The position numbers and the translations under genes were made by a program. The notes beneath the pieces are model-generated. The model saw only the letters and a program-made list of their open reading frames with translations. It made no database searches and was not told the origin of the DNA. From Pseudomonas sp. SL4(2022) (GTDB lineage: Bacteria > Pseudomonadota > Gammaproteobacteria > Pseudomonadales > Pseudomonadaceae), in assembly GCF_026625725.1 (NCBI RefSeq), contig NZ_CP113060.1, forward strand, positions 1,122,001 through 1,186,000: 64,000 bases of DNA. Direction: 5' to 3'. Below, piece after piece: positions 21,192 to 31,115 of the stretch; position 1 is the stretch's first letter; each line of letters begins with the position of its first letter.

Positions 21192-23114
21192 ATGAGCATA
21201 TTCAGCCACTTCCAACAACGTTTCGAAGCGACTCGCCAGGAGGAGTTTTCCCTCCAGGAGTACCTCGAACTATGCAAACAGGATCGCAGCGCCTACGCCT
21301 CGGCAGCTGAACGCCTGTTGCTGGCCATCGGTGAGCCGGAACTGCTCGACACGTCAACAGACCCACGACTCTCCAGAGTTTTCTCCAACAAGGTGATTCG
21401 CCGTTACCCGGCGTTTGCCGACTTCCATGGCATGGAAGAGTGCATCGACCAGATCGTCTCCTACTTCCGCCATGCGGCTCAGGGCCTGGAAGAGAAGAAG
21501 CAAATCCTCTACCTGCTCGGCCCAGTAGGCGGCGGTAAATCCTCACTGGCGGAAAAGCTCAAGCACCTGATCGAGAAAGTACCCTTCTATGCCATCAAGG
21601 GCTCGCCGGTGTTCGAATCGCCACTAGGGCTGTTCAGTGATGCTGAAGACGGTGCCATCCTCGAAGAGGATTACGGCATCTCCCGGCGCTACCTCAACAG
21701 CATCATGTCGCCCTGGGCGACCAAGCGTCTGCAGGAGTTCGGCGGCGACATCAGCCAGTTCCGCGTGGTCAAACTCTACCCCTCGATCCTCAACCAAATC
21801 GCAGTGGCCAAGACCGAACCAGGCGATGAGAACAACCAGGACATCTCCGCACTGGTCGGCAAGGTGGACATCCGCAAGCTGGAGGAATACCCGCAGAACG
21901 ACGCCGACGCCTACAGCTACTCCGGTGCACTGTGCCGCGCCAACCAAGGCCTGATGGAATTTGTCGAGATGTTCAAGGCCCCGATCAAGGTGCTGCACCC
22001 ACTGCTCACCGCCACCCAGGAGGGTAACTACAACAGCACCGAAGGCCTTGGCGCGATTCCGTACAGCGGCATTCTGCTGGCTCACTCCAACGAGTCGGAA
22101 TGGCACAGCTTCCGCAACAACAAGAACAATGAGGCGTTCATCGACCGCATCTACATCGTCAAGGTGCCCTACTGCCTGCGCGTTTCCGATGAGATCAAGA
22201 TCTACGACAAGCTGCTGATCAACAGCTCCCTGGCCAAGGCCCACTGCGCGCCGGACACCTTAAAGATGCTTGCACAGTTTTCCGTGCTCAGCCGCCTGAA
22301 GGAACCGGAGAACTCCAACGTTTACTCGAAGATGCGCGTATATGACGGCGAAAATCTCAAGGACACCGATCCCAAGGCCAAGTCGATTCAGGAATACCGC
22401 GACAGCGCCGGTGTAGATGAAGGCATGAACGGCCTGTCGACCCGCTTTGCCTTCAAGATCCTGTCCAAGGTCTTCAACTTCGACCCGCACGAAATCGCCG
22501 CCAACCCAGTGCACCTGCTCTATGTGCTGGAGCAGCAAATCGAGCAGGAACAGTTCCCCGCAGAGACCCGTGAGCGCTACCTGCGTTTTATCAAGGAGTA
22601 TCTGGCACCGCGCTATATCGAGTTTATTGGCAAAGAAATCCAGACCGCCTACTTGGAGTCCTACAGCGAATACGGCCAGAACATCTTCGACCGCTATGTG
22701 CTGTACGCCGATTTCTGGATTCAGGATCAGGAATACCGCGATCCGGAAACCGGAGAAATTCTCAACCGCGTAGCCCTCAACGAGGAACTGGAGAAAATCG
22801 AGAAACCCGCCGGCATCAGCAACCCGAAGGATTTCCGCAACGAGATCGTCAACTTCGTGCTGCGCGCCCGGGCCAACAACAATGGCAAAAACCCGACCTG
22901 GCTCAGCTACGAAAAACTGCGCGTGGTGATCGAGAAGAAGATGTTCTCCAACACCGAAGACCTGCTGCCAGTCATCAGTTTCAACGCCAAAGCGAGCAAG
23001 GAGGACCAACAGAAACACAACGACTTCGTCACTCGCATGGTCGAGCGCGGTTACACCGACAAGCAGGTACGCCTGTTGTCCGAGTGGTATCTGCGGGTTC
23101 GTAAATCGCAATAA
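21192..23114 (+). CDS. prkA: PrkA-type serine protein kinase / AAA protein
   Basis: The 640-residue product is a full-length PrkA (YeaG in E. coli), linked to nitrogen starvation and stationary-phase stress. The N-terminal AAA core has the Walker A GPVGGGKSS (about residues 112-120), and the C-terminal region is the kinase-like PrkA domain. It heads the prkA-yeaH-spoVR set, which is conserved in order across gammaproteobacteria. Kinase activity is reported for the family; the targets are poorly defined. Confidence 0.95.
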   Translation: MSIFSHFQQRFEATRQEEFSLQEYLELCKQDRSAYASAAERLLLAIGEPELLDTSTDPRLSRVFSNKVIRRYPAFADFHGMEECIDQIVSYFRHAAQGLEEKKQILYLLGPVGGGKSSLAEKLKHLIEKVPFYAIKGSPVFESPLGLFSDAEDGAILEEDYGISRRYLNSIMSPWATKRLQEFGGDISQFRVVKLYPSILNQIAVAKTEPGDENNQDISALVGKVDIRKLEEYPQNDADAYSYSGALCRANQGLMEFVEMFKAPIKVLHPLLTATQEGNYNSTEGLGAIPYSGILLAHSNESEWHSFRNNKNNEAFIDRIYIVKVPYCLRVSDEIKIYDKLLINSSLAKAHCAPDTLKMLAQFSVLSRLKEPENSNVYSKMRVYDGENLKDTDPKAKSIQEYRDSAGVDEGMNGLSTRFAFKILSKVFNFDPHEIAANPVHLLYVLEQQIEQEQFPAETRERYLRFIKEYLAPRYIEFIGKEIQTAYLESYSEYGQNIFDRYVLYADFWIQDQEYRDPETGEILNRVALNEELEKIEKPAGISNPKDFRNEIVNFVLRARANNNGKNPTWLSYEKLRVVIEKKMFSNTEDLLPVISFNAKASKEDQQKHNDFVTRMVERGYTDKQVRLLSEWYLRVRKSQ

Positions 23115-23115
23115 A

Positions 23116-23137
23116 GCGGCCTGACGCGACAGGCCGC
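23116..23137 (+). other. Stem-loop between prkA and yeaH
   Basis: GCGGCCTG-ACGCGA-CAGGCCGC forms a perfect 8-base stem just after the prkA stop. There is no T run, so it looks more like an mRNA stabilising or processing hairpin than a terminator. Confidence 0.45.
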
Positions 23138-23213
23138 CAGCGGGTACAGGGCGCGCGACAAACGCGGCCCTGTGCTGACTGCGCCTGATGTCTGCAGCGC
23201 ACGGAGGGCAGTT

Positions 23214-24479
23214 ATGAGCCATGTGATCGACCGACGCCTGAACGGCAAGAACAAGAGCACGGTAAACCGCCAGCGCTTCCTGCGGCGCTACCGCGACCAC
23301 ATCAAAAAGGCCGTGGAAGAAGCGGTCAGCCGCCGCTCCATCACCGATATGGAGCACGGCGAACAGATCAGCATCCCCGGCCGCGATATCGACGAGCCAG
23401 TCCTGCACCACGGCCGCGGCGGTCGCCAGACCACCGTGCATCCCGGCAACCGCGAATTCACCACCGGTGAGAAGATTGCCCGCCCGCAAGGCGGTGGACA
23501 AGGCGCGGGCAAGGCGAGCAACTCCGGTGAGGGTATGGACGAGTTCGTCTTCCAGATCACCCAGGAGGAATTCCTCGATTTCATGTTCGAGGATCTGGAA
23601 CTGCCCAACCTGATCAAACGCCACCTGACCGGCAGCGACACCTTCAAGAGCGTACGCGCGGGAATCAGCAACGAAGGCAACCCATCACGCATCAACATTG
23701 TGCGCACCCTGCGTTCCGCCCACGCCCGACGCATCGCCCTGTCTGGTAGCAGCCGCAACAAACTCAAGAACGCCCAGGCCGAACTGGAACGCCTGAAGCG
23801 GGAACAGCCCGACAACCTCGGCGATATCCAGGCGCTTGAGGAAGAAGTCAGCAAACTGCGCGCGCGGATCAAACGCGTGCCCTTCCTCGACACCTTCGAC
23901 CTCAAGTACAACCTGCTGGTCAAACAGCCCAACCCCAGCTCCAAGGCGGTGATGTTCTGCCTGATGGATGTTTCCGGGTCGATGACGCAGTCGACCAAGG
24001 ACATCGCCAAGCGCTTCTTTATCCTCTTGTACCTGTTCCTCAAGCGCAACTACGACAAGATCGACGTGGTATTCATCCGTCACCACACCAGCGCACGCGA
24101 AGTGGACGAAGAAGAGTTCTTCTACTCCCGCGAAACCGGCGGCACCATCGTCTCCAGCGCACTGAAACTGATGCAGGAGATCATGGCCGAGCGCTACCCG
24201 GTCAACGAATGGAATATCTACGCCGCCCAGGCGTCGGATGGTGATAACTGGAATGACGACTCACCGATCTGCAGGGATATATTGATCAAGCAGATCATGC
24301 CGTTCGTGCAGTACTTCACCTACGTCGAGATCACCCCGCGCGAGCATCAGGCGCTGTGGTTTGAATACGAACACGTCAGCGAAGCCTTCGCCGACACCTT
24401 CGCCCAACAGCAGTTGGTATCGGCCGGCGATATCTACCCGGTATTCCGCGACCTGTTCCAGCGGAGGCTAACCACATGA
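23214..24479 (+). CDS. yeaH: YeaH/YhbH family protein (DUF444)
   Basis: I start at the ATG at 23214, which has a GGAGG site 6 bases upstream, giving 421 residues ([15 protein letters not shown]). The family has a von Willebrand A-like C-terminal part; the metal-site-like segment [16 protein letters not shown] (about residues 246-261) is clear. A Gly-rich linker near residue 100 and a coiled-coil segment near 185-220 precede it. It works with PrkA and SpoVR in the stress response, by mechanism unknown. Its stop overlaps spoVR. Confidence 0.93.
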   Translation: MSHVIDRRLNGKNKSTVNRQRFLRRYRDHIKKAVEEAVSRRSITDMEHGEQISIPGRDIDEPVLHHGRGGRQTTVHPGNREFTTGEKIARPQGGGQGAGKASNSGEGMDEFVFQITQEEFLDFMFEDLELPNLIKRHLTGSDTFKSVRAGISNEGNPSRINIVRTLRSAHARRIALSGSSRNKLKNAQAELERLKREQPDNLGDIQALEEEVSKLRARIKRVPFLDTFDLKYNLLVKQPNPSSKAVMFCLMDVSGSMTQSTKDIAKRFFILLYLFLKRNYDKIDVVFIRHHTSAREVDEEEFFYSRETGGTIVSSALKLMQEIMAERYPVNEWNIYAAQASDGDNWNDDSPICRDILIKQIMPFVQYFTYVEITPREHQALWFEYEHVSEAFADTFAQQQLVSAGDIYPVFRDLFQRRLTT

Positions 24480-26056
24480 GCACGTCCGACAGCAGCACCC
24501 GCGAGAGAAAGCGCCAGCCGATCTCTACCGGCTCGGAATGGACCTTTGAACTGATCCGTCAATACGACCGGGAGATCGCCCGTATTGCCGAGCGCTATGC
24601 GCTGGACACCTACCCCAACCAGATCGAGGTGATCACCGCCGAGCAGATGATGGATGCCTATGCTTCGGTCGGCATGCCGCTGGGCTACCACCACTGGTCG
24701 TACGGCAAGCACTTTCTCAGCACCGAAAAAGGCTACAAGCGCGGGCAGATGGGCCTGGCCTACGAGATCGTGATCAACTCCGACCCGTGTATTGCCTACC
24801 TGATGGAAGAGAACACCATCTGCATGCAGGCCTTGGTGATCGCCCACGCCTGCTATGGCCATAACAGCTTCTTCAAGGGCAACTACCTGTTCCGCACCTG
24901 GACCGACGCCAGCTCGATCATCGACTACCTGGTGTTCGCCAAGCAGTACATCATGCAGTGCGAGGAGCGCCACGGCATCGACGCCGTGGAAGACCTGCTC
25001 GATTCCTGCCACGCCCTGATGAACTATGGTGTGGACCGCTACAAACGCCCCTACCCGATTTCCGCCGAGGAAGAACGGCGGCGCATGAAAGACCGCGAGG
25101 AGCACCTGCAAAAGCAGATCAATGACCTCTGGCGCACGATTCCAAAAAGCGCCAACAAGGGTGAAGGCAAAGACAGCAAACGCTTTCCTGCCGAGCCGCA
25201 GGAAAACATCCTCTACTTCCTGGAGAAACATGCGCCACTGCTGGAACCCTGGCAGCGCGAGATCATTCGCATCGTGCGCAAAATCGCCCAGTACTTCTAC
25301 CCACAACGCCAGACCCAGGTGATGAACGAAGGCTGGGCGACCTTCTGGCACTACACCCTGATGAACGACCTGTACGACGAAGGTCTGGTCACCGATGGTT
25401 TTATGATGGAGTTCCTGCAGTCGCACACCAGCGTGGTCTACCAGCCGCCCTTCGACAGCCCCTACTACAGCGGCATCAACCCCTATGCCCTGGGTTTTGC
25501 CATGTACCGCGACATCCGCCGCATCTGCGAAGAGCCCACCGAAGAAGATCGACGCTGGTTCCCCGACATTGCCGGCAGCGACTGGCTGAGTACCCTGAAG
25601 TTCGCCATGACCAGTTTCAAGGATGAGAGCTTTATCCTGCAGTACCTGTCACCCAAGGTGATCCGCGACCTCAAGCTGTTCAGCATTCTCGACGACGACC
25701 AGAAGGACGAGCTGTACGTCCCCGCCATTCATGACGAGCCCGGCTATCGCAGCATCCGTGAGACCCTGGCTGCGCAATACAACTTGGGCAACCGCGAACC
25801 CAATGTGCAGATCTGGAGTATCGATCGGCGTGGTGATCGCTCACTGACCTTGCGTCATCAGCAACATGACCGCAAGCCGCTGGGCAACTCGACCGAAGAA
25901 GTGCTCAAACATCTGCATCGTCTGTGGGGCTTCAACATCCATCTGGAGATCTATCAAGGCGAGCAGTTGGTCAGTACCCAGCACGTGCCGCCTCAAAACG
26001 ACAACGCACATGACACCGACTACCCACGCCTCGACCTGATGATCCCGCCCATTTGA
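24476..26056 (+). CDS. SpoVR family protein
   Basis: The 526-residue product matches the SpoVR family (YcgB in E. coli): [40 protein letters not shown] and [18 protein letters not shown]. The repeated His/Glu motifs suggest a metal-binding helical fold. The Bacillus homologue acts in spore cortex formation; in Pseudomonas it is part of the prkA stress cluster. It starts at an ATGA overlap with yeaH. Confidence 0.93.
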   Translation: MSTSDSSTRERKRQPISTGSEWTFELIRQYDREIARIAERYALDTYPNQIEVITAEQMMDAYASVGMPLGYHHWSYGKHFLSTEKGYKRGQMGLAYEIVINSDPCIAYLMEENTICMQALVIAHACYGHNSFFKGNYLFRTWTDASSIIDYLVFAKQYIMQCEERHGIDAVEDLLDSCHALMNYGVDRYKRPYPISAEEERRRMKDREEHLQKQINDLWRTIPKSANKGEGKDSKRFPAEPQENILYFLEKHAPLLEPWQREIIRIVRKIAQYFYPQRQTQVMNEGWATFWHYTLMNDLYDEGLVTDGFMMEFLQSHTSVVYQPPFDSPYYSGINPYALGFAMYRDIRRICEEPTEEDRRWFPDIAGSDWLSTLKFAMTSFKDESFILQYLSPKVIRDLKLFSILDDDQKDELYVPAIHDEPGYRSIRETLAAQYNLGNREPNVQIWSIDRRGDRSLTLRHQQHDRKPLGNSTEEVLKHLHRLWGFNIHLEIYQGEQLVSTQHVPPQNDNAHDTDYPRLDLMIPPI

Positions 26057-26112
26057 TCGGTTGCGTGGGAGTGAGCGCGAGCAGCAGCATGGCCAACAGA
26101 CCAATCGGAAGC

Positions 26113-26631
26113 ATGCTGATGCGCCTGTTTATCGTACTACTGCTGTGCCTGGCACTCGCCACCTGCAGCAACCAGTTGCCACGCGCCCAGGTACTCACGC
26201 CGGCCAGCCAGGCGCTAACAGGCAAACACCGCTTCAGCCTGATCGCCGCCGAGCAGGCGGTACAGGGCCAGGTACCGTTTGCCGAGCGCTACGAACAGCT
26301 TGAACAATTGCTGCGCGAAGGCCTCAGCAACCGTGGCTACCAGGCCAGTCCGCAGGCACAGATTCAGGTGTATTACTGGCTGGCCGTACAGGACAGCCCA
26401 CTGGACTTCAAAACCGATGCAGCACCGCCAACCCTGCTCGGCCCCTACCAGGCCATCCATCGTCTGCGCGATGAAACCGGCACCCTGCGCCTGCGCCTGA
26501 CCACACCCAATCAGGATATTCTCTGGGAAGGCCTGATCAGCACCGGCCTGAGCCCCGCCAGGGACAGCGCCGAACTGCTCGAACGCGCTACCCAGGCGCT
26601 CTTGCAGCAAATTCCACGAGCCCGCCCCTAG
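26113..26631 (+). CDS. Putative lipoprotein, DUF4136-like
   Basis: From the ATG at 26113 the product is 172 residues. It begins with a hydrophobic stretch followed by a Cys (LALATCSNQ), a lipoprotein-like signal although the residue before Cys is Thr, which is unusual. The rest fits the DUF4136 pattern seen in small Pseudomonas lipoproteins. Upstream starts at 26089 or a TTG at 26053 overlapping spoVR are possible. It probably sits in the envelope; the role is unknown. Confidence 0.65.
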   Translation: MLMRLFIVLLLCLALATCSNQLPRAQVLTPASQALTGKHRFSLIAAEQAVQGQVPFAERYEQLEQLLREGLSNRGYQASPQAQIQVYYWLAVQDSPLDFKTDAAPPTLLGPYQAIHRLRDETGTLRLRLTTPNQDILWEGLISTGLSPARDSAELLERATQALLQQIPRARP

Positions 26632-26723
26632 CCCGACTGCGTCTCTAAGGGCGGTTCAGAACGGCATCCAGGCTACCCTTCGTCAGCGACCAGCCGCTAT
26701 CCTCCGCACTTAGAGGAGGAACC

Positions 26724-27971
26724 ATGATGCAGATTTACAAAGTCGGCGGTGCCGTACGGGATCGCCTGTTGGGTCGTGAAGTCAGCGAAATCGACTGGGT
26801 CGTCGTCGGCGCCAGCGCCGAACAGATGCTTGAGTTGGGCTACCGCCCGGTGGGCGCCGACTTTCCGGTGTTTCTGCACCCGCAGACCGGCGAGGAATAC
26901 GCCCTGGCCCGCACCGAACGCAAGAGCGGGCGCGGCTACGGCGGCTTTACCTTCTTCGCCAGCCCGGACGTGACCCTGGAAGAAGACCTGATCCGCCGCG
27001 ACCTGACGGTCAATGCCATGGCCGAAGACGATCACGGCACGCTGATCGATCCCTACGGTGGCCAACGCGACCTCAAAGCCCGGCTGCTGCGCCACGTCTC
27101 CCCGGCCTTCGCCGAAGACCCACTGCGCGTATTGCGCGTCGCCCGCTTTGCCGCCCGTTACGCACCACTGGGCTTTCGCGTAGCGCCTGAAACCCTGGTG
27201 CTGATGCGCGAACTGAGCGAGTCCGGCGAGCTAAGCGCGCTGACACCAGAACGTAGCTGGAAGGAAGTCTCCCGCGCCCTGATGGAATCGCGCCCTGATG
27301 TTTTTATCCAGGTGCTGCGTGACTGCGGCGCCCTGCGTGAACTGCTGCCCGAGGTCGACGCGCTGTTCGGCGTGCCACAACCCGCCGCCCACCATCCGGA
27401 GATCGACACCGGCGAGCATGTACTCAGCGTGCTGCGCCAATGCGCCGAACACCAGCAACCGCTGACCGTACGCTGGGCCTGCCTGCTGCATGATGTCGGC
27501 AAAGGCCTGACGCCGGAGGCCGAATGGCCCCGACATATCGCCCACGAACACACCGGCCTGAAGCTGATCCGCGCCATCAACCAGCGCTGCAAGGCGCCCA
27601 AGGATTGCCAGGAACTGGCCTTGCAGGTTGGTGAATACCACACCCACGGTCACCGCGCTCTGGAGCTGAAGGCGTCGACCCTGCTCAAACTGCTGCAAGG
27701 CTTCGACGTGTTCCGCCGCCCGCAGCGCTTCGAAGAATTTATCGCCGCCTGTGAAATGGACGCCCGCGGACGCCTGGGCCTGGAGCAACGCGCGTATCCA
27801 CAAGCAGATTATCTGCGCGCCGCCATGCAAGCAGCACGCGCTGTGGCCGTACAACCCTTGCTAGAGCAAGGCTTGAAAGGCGCCGAACTGGGTGAAGCGC
27901 TAAACCGAGAGCGCCTGCAGGCACTGGTAACGTTCAAGGCAACAGCCTCCGCCAGTACCGCGCAGGACTAA
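26724..27971 (+). CDS. cca: Multifunctional CCA-adding tRNA nucleotidyltransferase
   Basis: The 415-residue enzyme adds or repairs the 3' CCA of tRNA. The class II nucleotidyltransferase head has [11 protein letters not shown] (residues 8-18), EIDWVVV with catalytic Asp residues and [12 protein letters not shown]-terminal HD domain (LLHDVGKG, about residues 253-260) carries phosphatase and phosphodiesterase activities found in the multifunctional form. A GAGGAGG site precedes the ATG. It converges with folK. Confidence 0.96.
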   Translation: MMQIYKVGGAVRDRLLGREVSEIDWVVVGASAEQMLELGYRPVGADFPVFLHPQTGEEYALARTERKSGRGYGGFTFFASPDVTLEEDLIRRDLTVNAMAEDDHGTLIDPYGGQRDLKARLLRHVSPAFAEDPLRVLRVARFAARYAPLGFRVAPETLVLMRELSESGELSALTPERSWKEVSRALMESRPDVFIQVLRDCGALRELLPEVDALFGVPQPAAHHPEIDTGEHVLSVLRQCAEHQQPLTVRWACLLHDVGKGLTPEAEWPRHIAHEHTGLKLIRAINQRCKAPKDCQELALQVGEYHTHGHRALELKASTLLKLLQGFDVFRRPQRFEEFIAACEMDARGRLGLEQRAYPQADYLRAAMQAARAVAVQPLLEQGLKGAELGEALNRERLQALVTFKATASASTAQD

Positions 27972-28504
27972 CGGACCGGGTAAAGCGCAAGCAATTCTGC
28001 AGGTGTTAGCGCTTGCTCATGCCACGTAAACGCCACAGGCCAAAGCTGCTGCTCAATCTGCGCGGCCTGCCAGAGCTCGGCAAAGCTGCGTTGTTGCGCC
28101 GGGTGCATAACATCCGGCACCAGCAGGGCCAGCGGCCAAAGCACGAATGCGTTCTTGAGGATTTCTGCACGCGGCAGGATCAAGCCATCGAAGTTGCCAA
28201 CCAGATCGCCGTACAGCAGCACATCGATGTCCAGTGGCAGCCCCTTGCGCTCCGGCGCATAGCGACCGTTATCGGCTTCGATAAACTTCAGCCGACGATC
28301 CAGCTCGCCCAAAGGCAGCTCACTGTAGCCGGCCACCACCAGATTGAAGAACGGCCCGCTCTTGATGCCGACCGCCTGGCTTTCAAACACCGGCGAGCAG
28401 CGCATGTCGCTGAGCAACCCGGCGAGTGCATCAAGGCCAGCGCGCAGGTGCGCTTCACGCCCGATGTTGCTGCCCAGGCCAAGTAGAACGGGAGTTAGCG
28501 ACAT
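27968..28504 (-). CDS. folK: 2-amino-4-hydroxy-6-hydroxymethyldihydropteridine pyrophosphokinase
   Basis: FolK transfers pyrophosphate from ATP to the pterin alcohol in folate synthesis. The 178-residue product has [13 protein letters not shown] at the N terminus and the metal motif [11 protein letters not shown] (about residues 87-97). Its start overlaps the end of folB by 10 bases, the usual folB-folK pair. Its end meets cca tail to tail. Confidence 0.95.
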   Translation of the reverse strand: MSLTPVLLGLGSNIGREAHLRAGLDALAGLLSDMRCSPVFESQAVGIKSGPFFNLVVAGYSELPLGELDRRLKFIEADNGRYAPERKGLPLDIDVLLYGDLVGNFDGLILPRAEILKNAFVLWPLALLVPDVMHPAQQRSFAELWQAAQIEQQLWPVAFTWHEQALTPAELLALYPVR

Positions 28505-28851
28505 CCGCGCTCGATCTCCACGCCCACCCCACCTCGGGCCGCCGGTACTGCGCCGGGCTTGGTCAGTTTGAGCCGCACCCAGGGTATCTGGAACTCAGCC
28601 ATGAGCAACTCGACCAGCCGCTCGGCAAAGGTTTCCACCAGGATAAAGTGCGAGCCACTGGCAAACGCCTGAATCCGCTGCGAAACCTTGGCGTAATCCA
28701 GTGCTTTGTCCAGCTCGTCACCGACGGCAGCCGGACGATTATCCCACCCCAGGTACAAGTCCAAACGCAAACACTGGCGAATGGTGCGCTCCCAGTCGTA
28801 GGCACCGATCACCGTGTCGACCTCCAGCCCCTCGATAAAAACTGTGTCCAC
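28495..28851 (-). CDS. folB: Dihydroneopterin aldolase
   Basis: FolB cleaves 7,8-dihydroneopterin to the pterin alcohol and glycolaldehyde. I use the GTG start at 28851, preceded by GGAGAG, giving 118 residues ([22 protein letters not shown] is the N-terminal motif region); a longer ATG frame adds unrelated residues. The catalytic Lys lies in the [13 protein letters not shown] region's neighbour segment, as in the family. It is divergent from plsY and coupled to folK. Confidence 0.93.
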   Translation of the reverse strand: MDTVFIEGLEVDTVIGAYDWERTIRQCLRLDLYLGWDNRPAAVGDELDKALDYAKVSQRIQAFASGSHFILVETFAERLVELLMAEFQIPWVRLKLTKPGAVPAARGGVGVEIERGCR

Positions 28852-28924
28852 GCACGCTCTCCGCGGCACGACAAGGCTGCCGCACCTAGTTAGAATCAGG
28901 GCTCCCTTGCCCGGAATGGATACC

Positions 28925-29494
28925 ATGTTTTGGCTGTTGGCGGCCCTCGCCTACCTGCTCGGCTCGTTGTCCTTCGCCATTCTGCTCAGCCGCCTGGCCG
29001 GCGGACCGGACCCGCGCGCCAGTGGCTCGGGTAACCCCGGGGCCACCAACATGCTCCGGGTAGCCGGCAAACGCCTGGCCATCCTCACGCTGATCGGCGA
29101 CCTCCTCAAAGGCCTGCTGCCAGTAATACTGGCCAAACTGCTCCAACTCAGCCTGCAGGAACAAGCCTGGATCGGCCTGGCCGCCGTTATCGGCCACTTG
29201 TATCCGCTGTATTTCAACTTCCGTGGTGGCAAAGGTGTCGCCACCGCCGCCGGCATGCTCCTGGGGCTGTATCCGCCCGCAGCCTTACTGGCCGTTGCCG
29301 CCTGGTTACTGACGTTTGTCCTGACCCGCACCAGCTCACTGGCCGCCTTGATCGCCACCCCACTGACCCTGCCACTGCTGGCCTGGCAACAACCCGCAGC
29401 ACTGCTACCGGTCTGTGTCCTGACAGGACTGATCGTCTGGCGCCATCGCGGCAATTTACGCGATCTGTTCGCCGGCCGTGAGCGGCATTTCTAA
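28925..29494 (+). CDS. plsY: Glycerol-3-phosphate acyltransferase PlsY
   Basis: PlsY uses acyl-phosphate to acylate glycerol 3-phosphate, the first step of phospholipid synthesis. The 189-residue integral membrane protein has about five hydrophobic segments and the three family motifs: [14 protein letters not shown] (about residues 35-48), [21 protein letters not shown] (in two pieces near 90-110) and a C-terminal RHRGNLRDL. The ATG at 28925 has a GGAATGG site; the ATG at 28916 is an alternative. Confidence 0.95.
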   Translation: MFWLLAALAYLLGSLSFAILLSRLAGGPDPRASGSGNPGATNMLRVAGKRLAILTLIGDLLKGLLPVILAKLLQLSLQEQAWIGLAAVIGHLYPLYFNFRGGKGVATAAGMLLGLYPPAALLAVAAWLLTFVLTRTSSLAALIATPLTLPLLAWQQPAALLPVCVLTGLIVWRHRGNLRDLFAGRERHF

Positions 29495-29529
29495 CGCCAC
29501 AACCTGAATCTGATTCGTCATGCCGCCGC

Positions 29530-30555
29530 TTACAGCGCCGGCAGCTGTTCCATCGGCCAGCGCGCCTGCACCTTGATCGCCAGCTCTTCGTGCTGCCCCG
29601 CCAGCAAACGCTGACAGCCGGCATAGGCAATCATCGCGCCGTTATCCGTGCAAAACGCCGGACGCGCATAGAACACGGCCCCCTTCAATTCGGCGAGCAT
29701 CTGCTCCAGCGCCTGGCGCAGCGCCTTGTTGGCGCTCACCCCACCGGCGATCACCAGGTTGTTCAGGCCCGTCTGCTTGAGCGCACGCTTGCATTTGATG
29801 GTGAGGGTATCAACCACCGCCTGTTGAAATGCCAGGGCGATGTCACAACGGGTCTGCTCTGAGTGATCACCCTCAGCCTGGCACTGCTGCCAGGTATTCA
29901 GAGTGAAGGTCTTCAGACCGCTGAAACTGAATTCCAGGCCAGGCCGATCCGTCATCGGCCGCGGAAATTTAAAACGGCCAGGCGTGCCACTTAGCGCTAA
30001 GCGGGCAATCTCGGGGCCGCCGGGGTACTGCAAGCCCATCAGTTTGGCGGTCTTGTCGAACGCCTCACCCGCCGCATCATCCAGAGACTCGCCAAGCAGC
30101 TGGTATTGACCAATGCCATCCACGCGCACCAGTTGGGTATGCCCGCCCGACACCAGCAAAGCGACGAACGGAAAGGCTGGCGGTTGTGCTTCCAGCATCG
30201 GCGCCAACAGGTGGCCTTCCATGTGATGCACACCGAGCGCCGGGATACCCCAGGCAAAGGCCAAGGCCTGGGCACAAGAAGCGCCAACCAGCAAAGCACC
30301 GACCAGGCCAGGGCCTGCGGTGTAGGCGATGGCGTCGATGTCAGTCGCCACGCAGCCGGCCTCGCTCAACACCTGACGGATCAACGGCAACATCCGCTTG
30401 ACGTGGTCGCGCGAGGCCAATTCAGGCACCACGCCACCATAGACGCGGTGCAAATCAATCTGACTGAACAGCGCGTCCGCCAGCAGGCCGCGCTCGCTGT
30501 CATACAGCGCGACACCGGTTTCGTCGCAGGAGGTTTCCAATCCCAGAACCAGCAT
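29530..30555 (-). CDS. tsaD: tRNA N6-threonylcarbamoyladenosine transferase subunit TsaD
   Basis: TsaD transfers the threonylcarbamoyl group to A37 of ANN-decoding tRNAs, with TsaB and TsaE. The 341-residue ASKHA-fold protein has [13 protein letters not shown] at the start, the metal-binding [11 protein letters not shown] (about residues 110-120), SGGHTQL and the C-terminal [11 protein letters not shown]. It is divergent from rpsU, the arrangement common to Pseudomonas and enterics. Confidence 0.97.
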   Translation of the reverse strand: MLVLGLETSCDETGVALYDSERGLLADALFSQIDLHRVYGGVVPELASRDHVKRMLPLIRQVLSEAGCVATDIDAIAYTAGPGLVGALLVGASCAQALAFAWGIPALGVHHMEGHLLAPMLEAQPPAFPFVALLVSGGHTQLVRVDGIGQYQLLGESLDDAAGEAFDKTAKLMGLQYPGGPEIARLALSGTPGRFKFPRPMTDRPGLEFSFSGLKTFTLNTWQQCQAEGDHSEQTRCDIALAFQQAVVDTLTIKCKRALKQTGLNNLVIAGGVSANKALRQALEQMLAELKGAVFYARPAFCTDNGAMIAYAGCQRLLAGQHEELAIKVQARWPMEQLPAL

Positions 30556-30647
30556 GGACAGTGCCTTGTAGTAGTGTGTGCAACTTCGAAGGCGCGCATG
30601 ATAATGGCCGCTGGCGCGAACCGGCCAGCGCTTTTCGATCAGAGGCT

Positions 30648-30676
30648 TTGCATTCCTCGCGATGAGGCGGTAACAT
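30648..30676 (+). promoter_or_regulatory. Sigma-70 promoter of rpsU-dnaG-rpoD operon
   Basis: TTGCAT and TAACAT are separated by exactly 17 bases, about 83 bases before the rpsU start. This fits the promoter of the macromolecular synthesis genes. Confidence 0.55.
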
Positions 30677-30759
30677 CCGCAACCCTTAAAAACCTACGTT
30701 CTCCAGCGCCAAATGCCAGGAGCAACGTTACCCCCGGTAATAAAGAAGGTACGCCCTGG

Positions 30760-30975
30760 ATGCCAGCCGTCAAAGTTAAAGAGAACGAACCCTTCGACGT
30801 AGCTCTGCGTCGTTTCAAGCGCTCCTGCGAAAAAGCCGGTGTTCTGGCTGAAGTTCGCAGCCGTGAATTCTACGAAAAGCCAACTTCCGAGCGTAAGCGC
30901 AAAGCAGCCGCTGCTGTTAAGCGTCACGCCAAGAAAGTGCAGCGCGAGCAGCGCCGCAGCGTTCGCCTGTACTAA
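30760..30975 (+). CDS. rpsU: 30S ribosomal protein S21
   Basis: The 71-residue basic product ([19 protein letters not shown]... ending RRSVRLY) is full-length S21, needed for 30S initiation. The long frame that begins at 30106 is only an upstream extension over the tsaD antisense. It leads the rpsU-dnaG-rpoD set, so ribosome, primase and sigma factor supply are linked. Confidence 0.98.
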   Translation: MPAVKVKENEPFDVALRRFKRSCEKAGVLAEVRSREFYEKPTSERKRKAAAAVKRHAKKVQREQRRSVRLY

Positions 30976-30997
30976 TTCGTACACGCAACGTCTGAAT

Positions 30998-31014
30998 GCC
31001 CGCTTTTAGCGGGC
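30998..31014 (+). terminator. Hairpin after rpsU
   Basis: GCCCGC-TTTTA-GCGGGC lies 22 bases after the rpsU stop. It is followed by TTCGCTTT, a weak T tract. With the second hairpin at 31023 it likely attenuates read-through into dnaG. Confidence 0.6.
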
Positions 31015-31022
31015 TTCGCTTT

Positions 31023-31067
31023 AAGACTCCGCGCCACCTCCGGGTGACGATCGGAGTCTTTTAGTTT
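31023..31067 (+). terminator. Second terminator between rpsU and dnaG
   Basis: AAGACTCCG pairs with CGGAGTCTT across a 20-base loop region that has its own small CACC/GGTG helix, and TTAGTTTTT follows. A partial terminator between rpsU and dnaG is a known feature of this operon in bacteria, allowing more S21 than primase. Confidence 0.7.
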
Positions 31068-31115
31068 TTGCTTCTCTCTGGTCTGCACGCAGGTGCAACA
31101 GTATTCTGAGCGCCT

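Noticed and set aside
22260..23624. 454-codon minus-strand frame opposite prkA and yeaH
   Set aside because: It is a shadow of two firmly identified genes and spans their gap without its own motif.
30106..30759. Long upstream extension of rpsU
   Set aside because: The extra 218 codons are antisense to tsaD; the 71-residue S21 alone is the conserved length.
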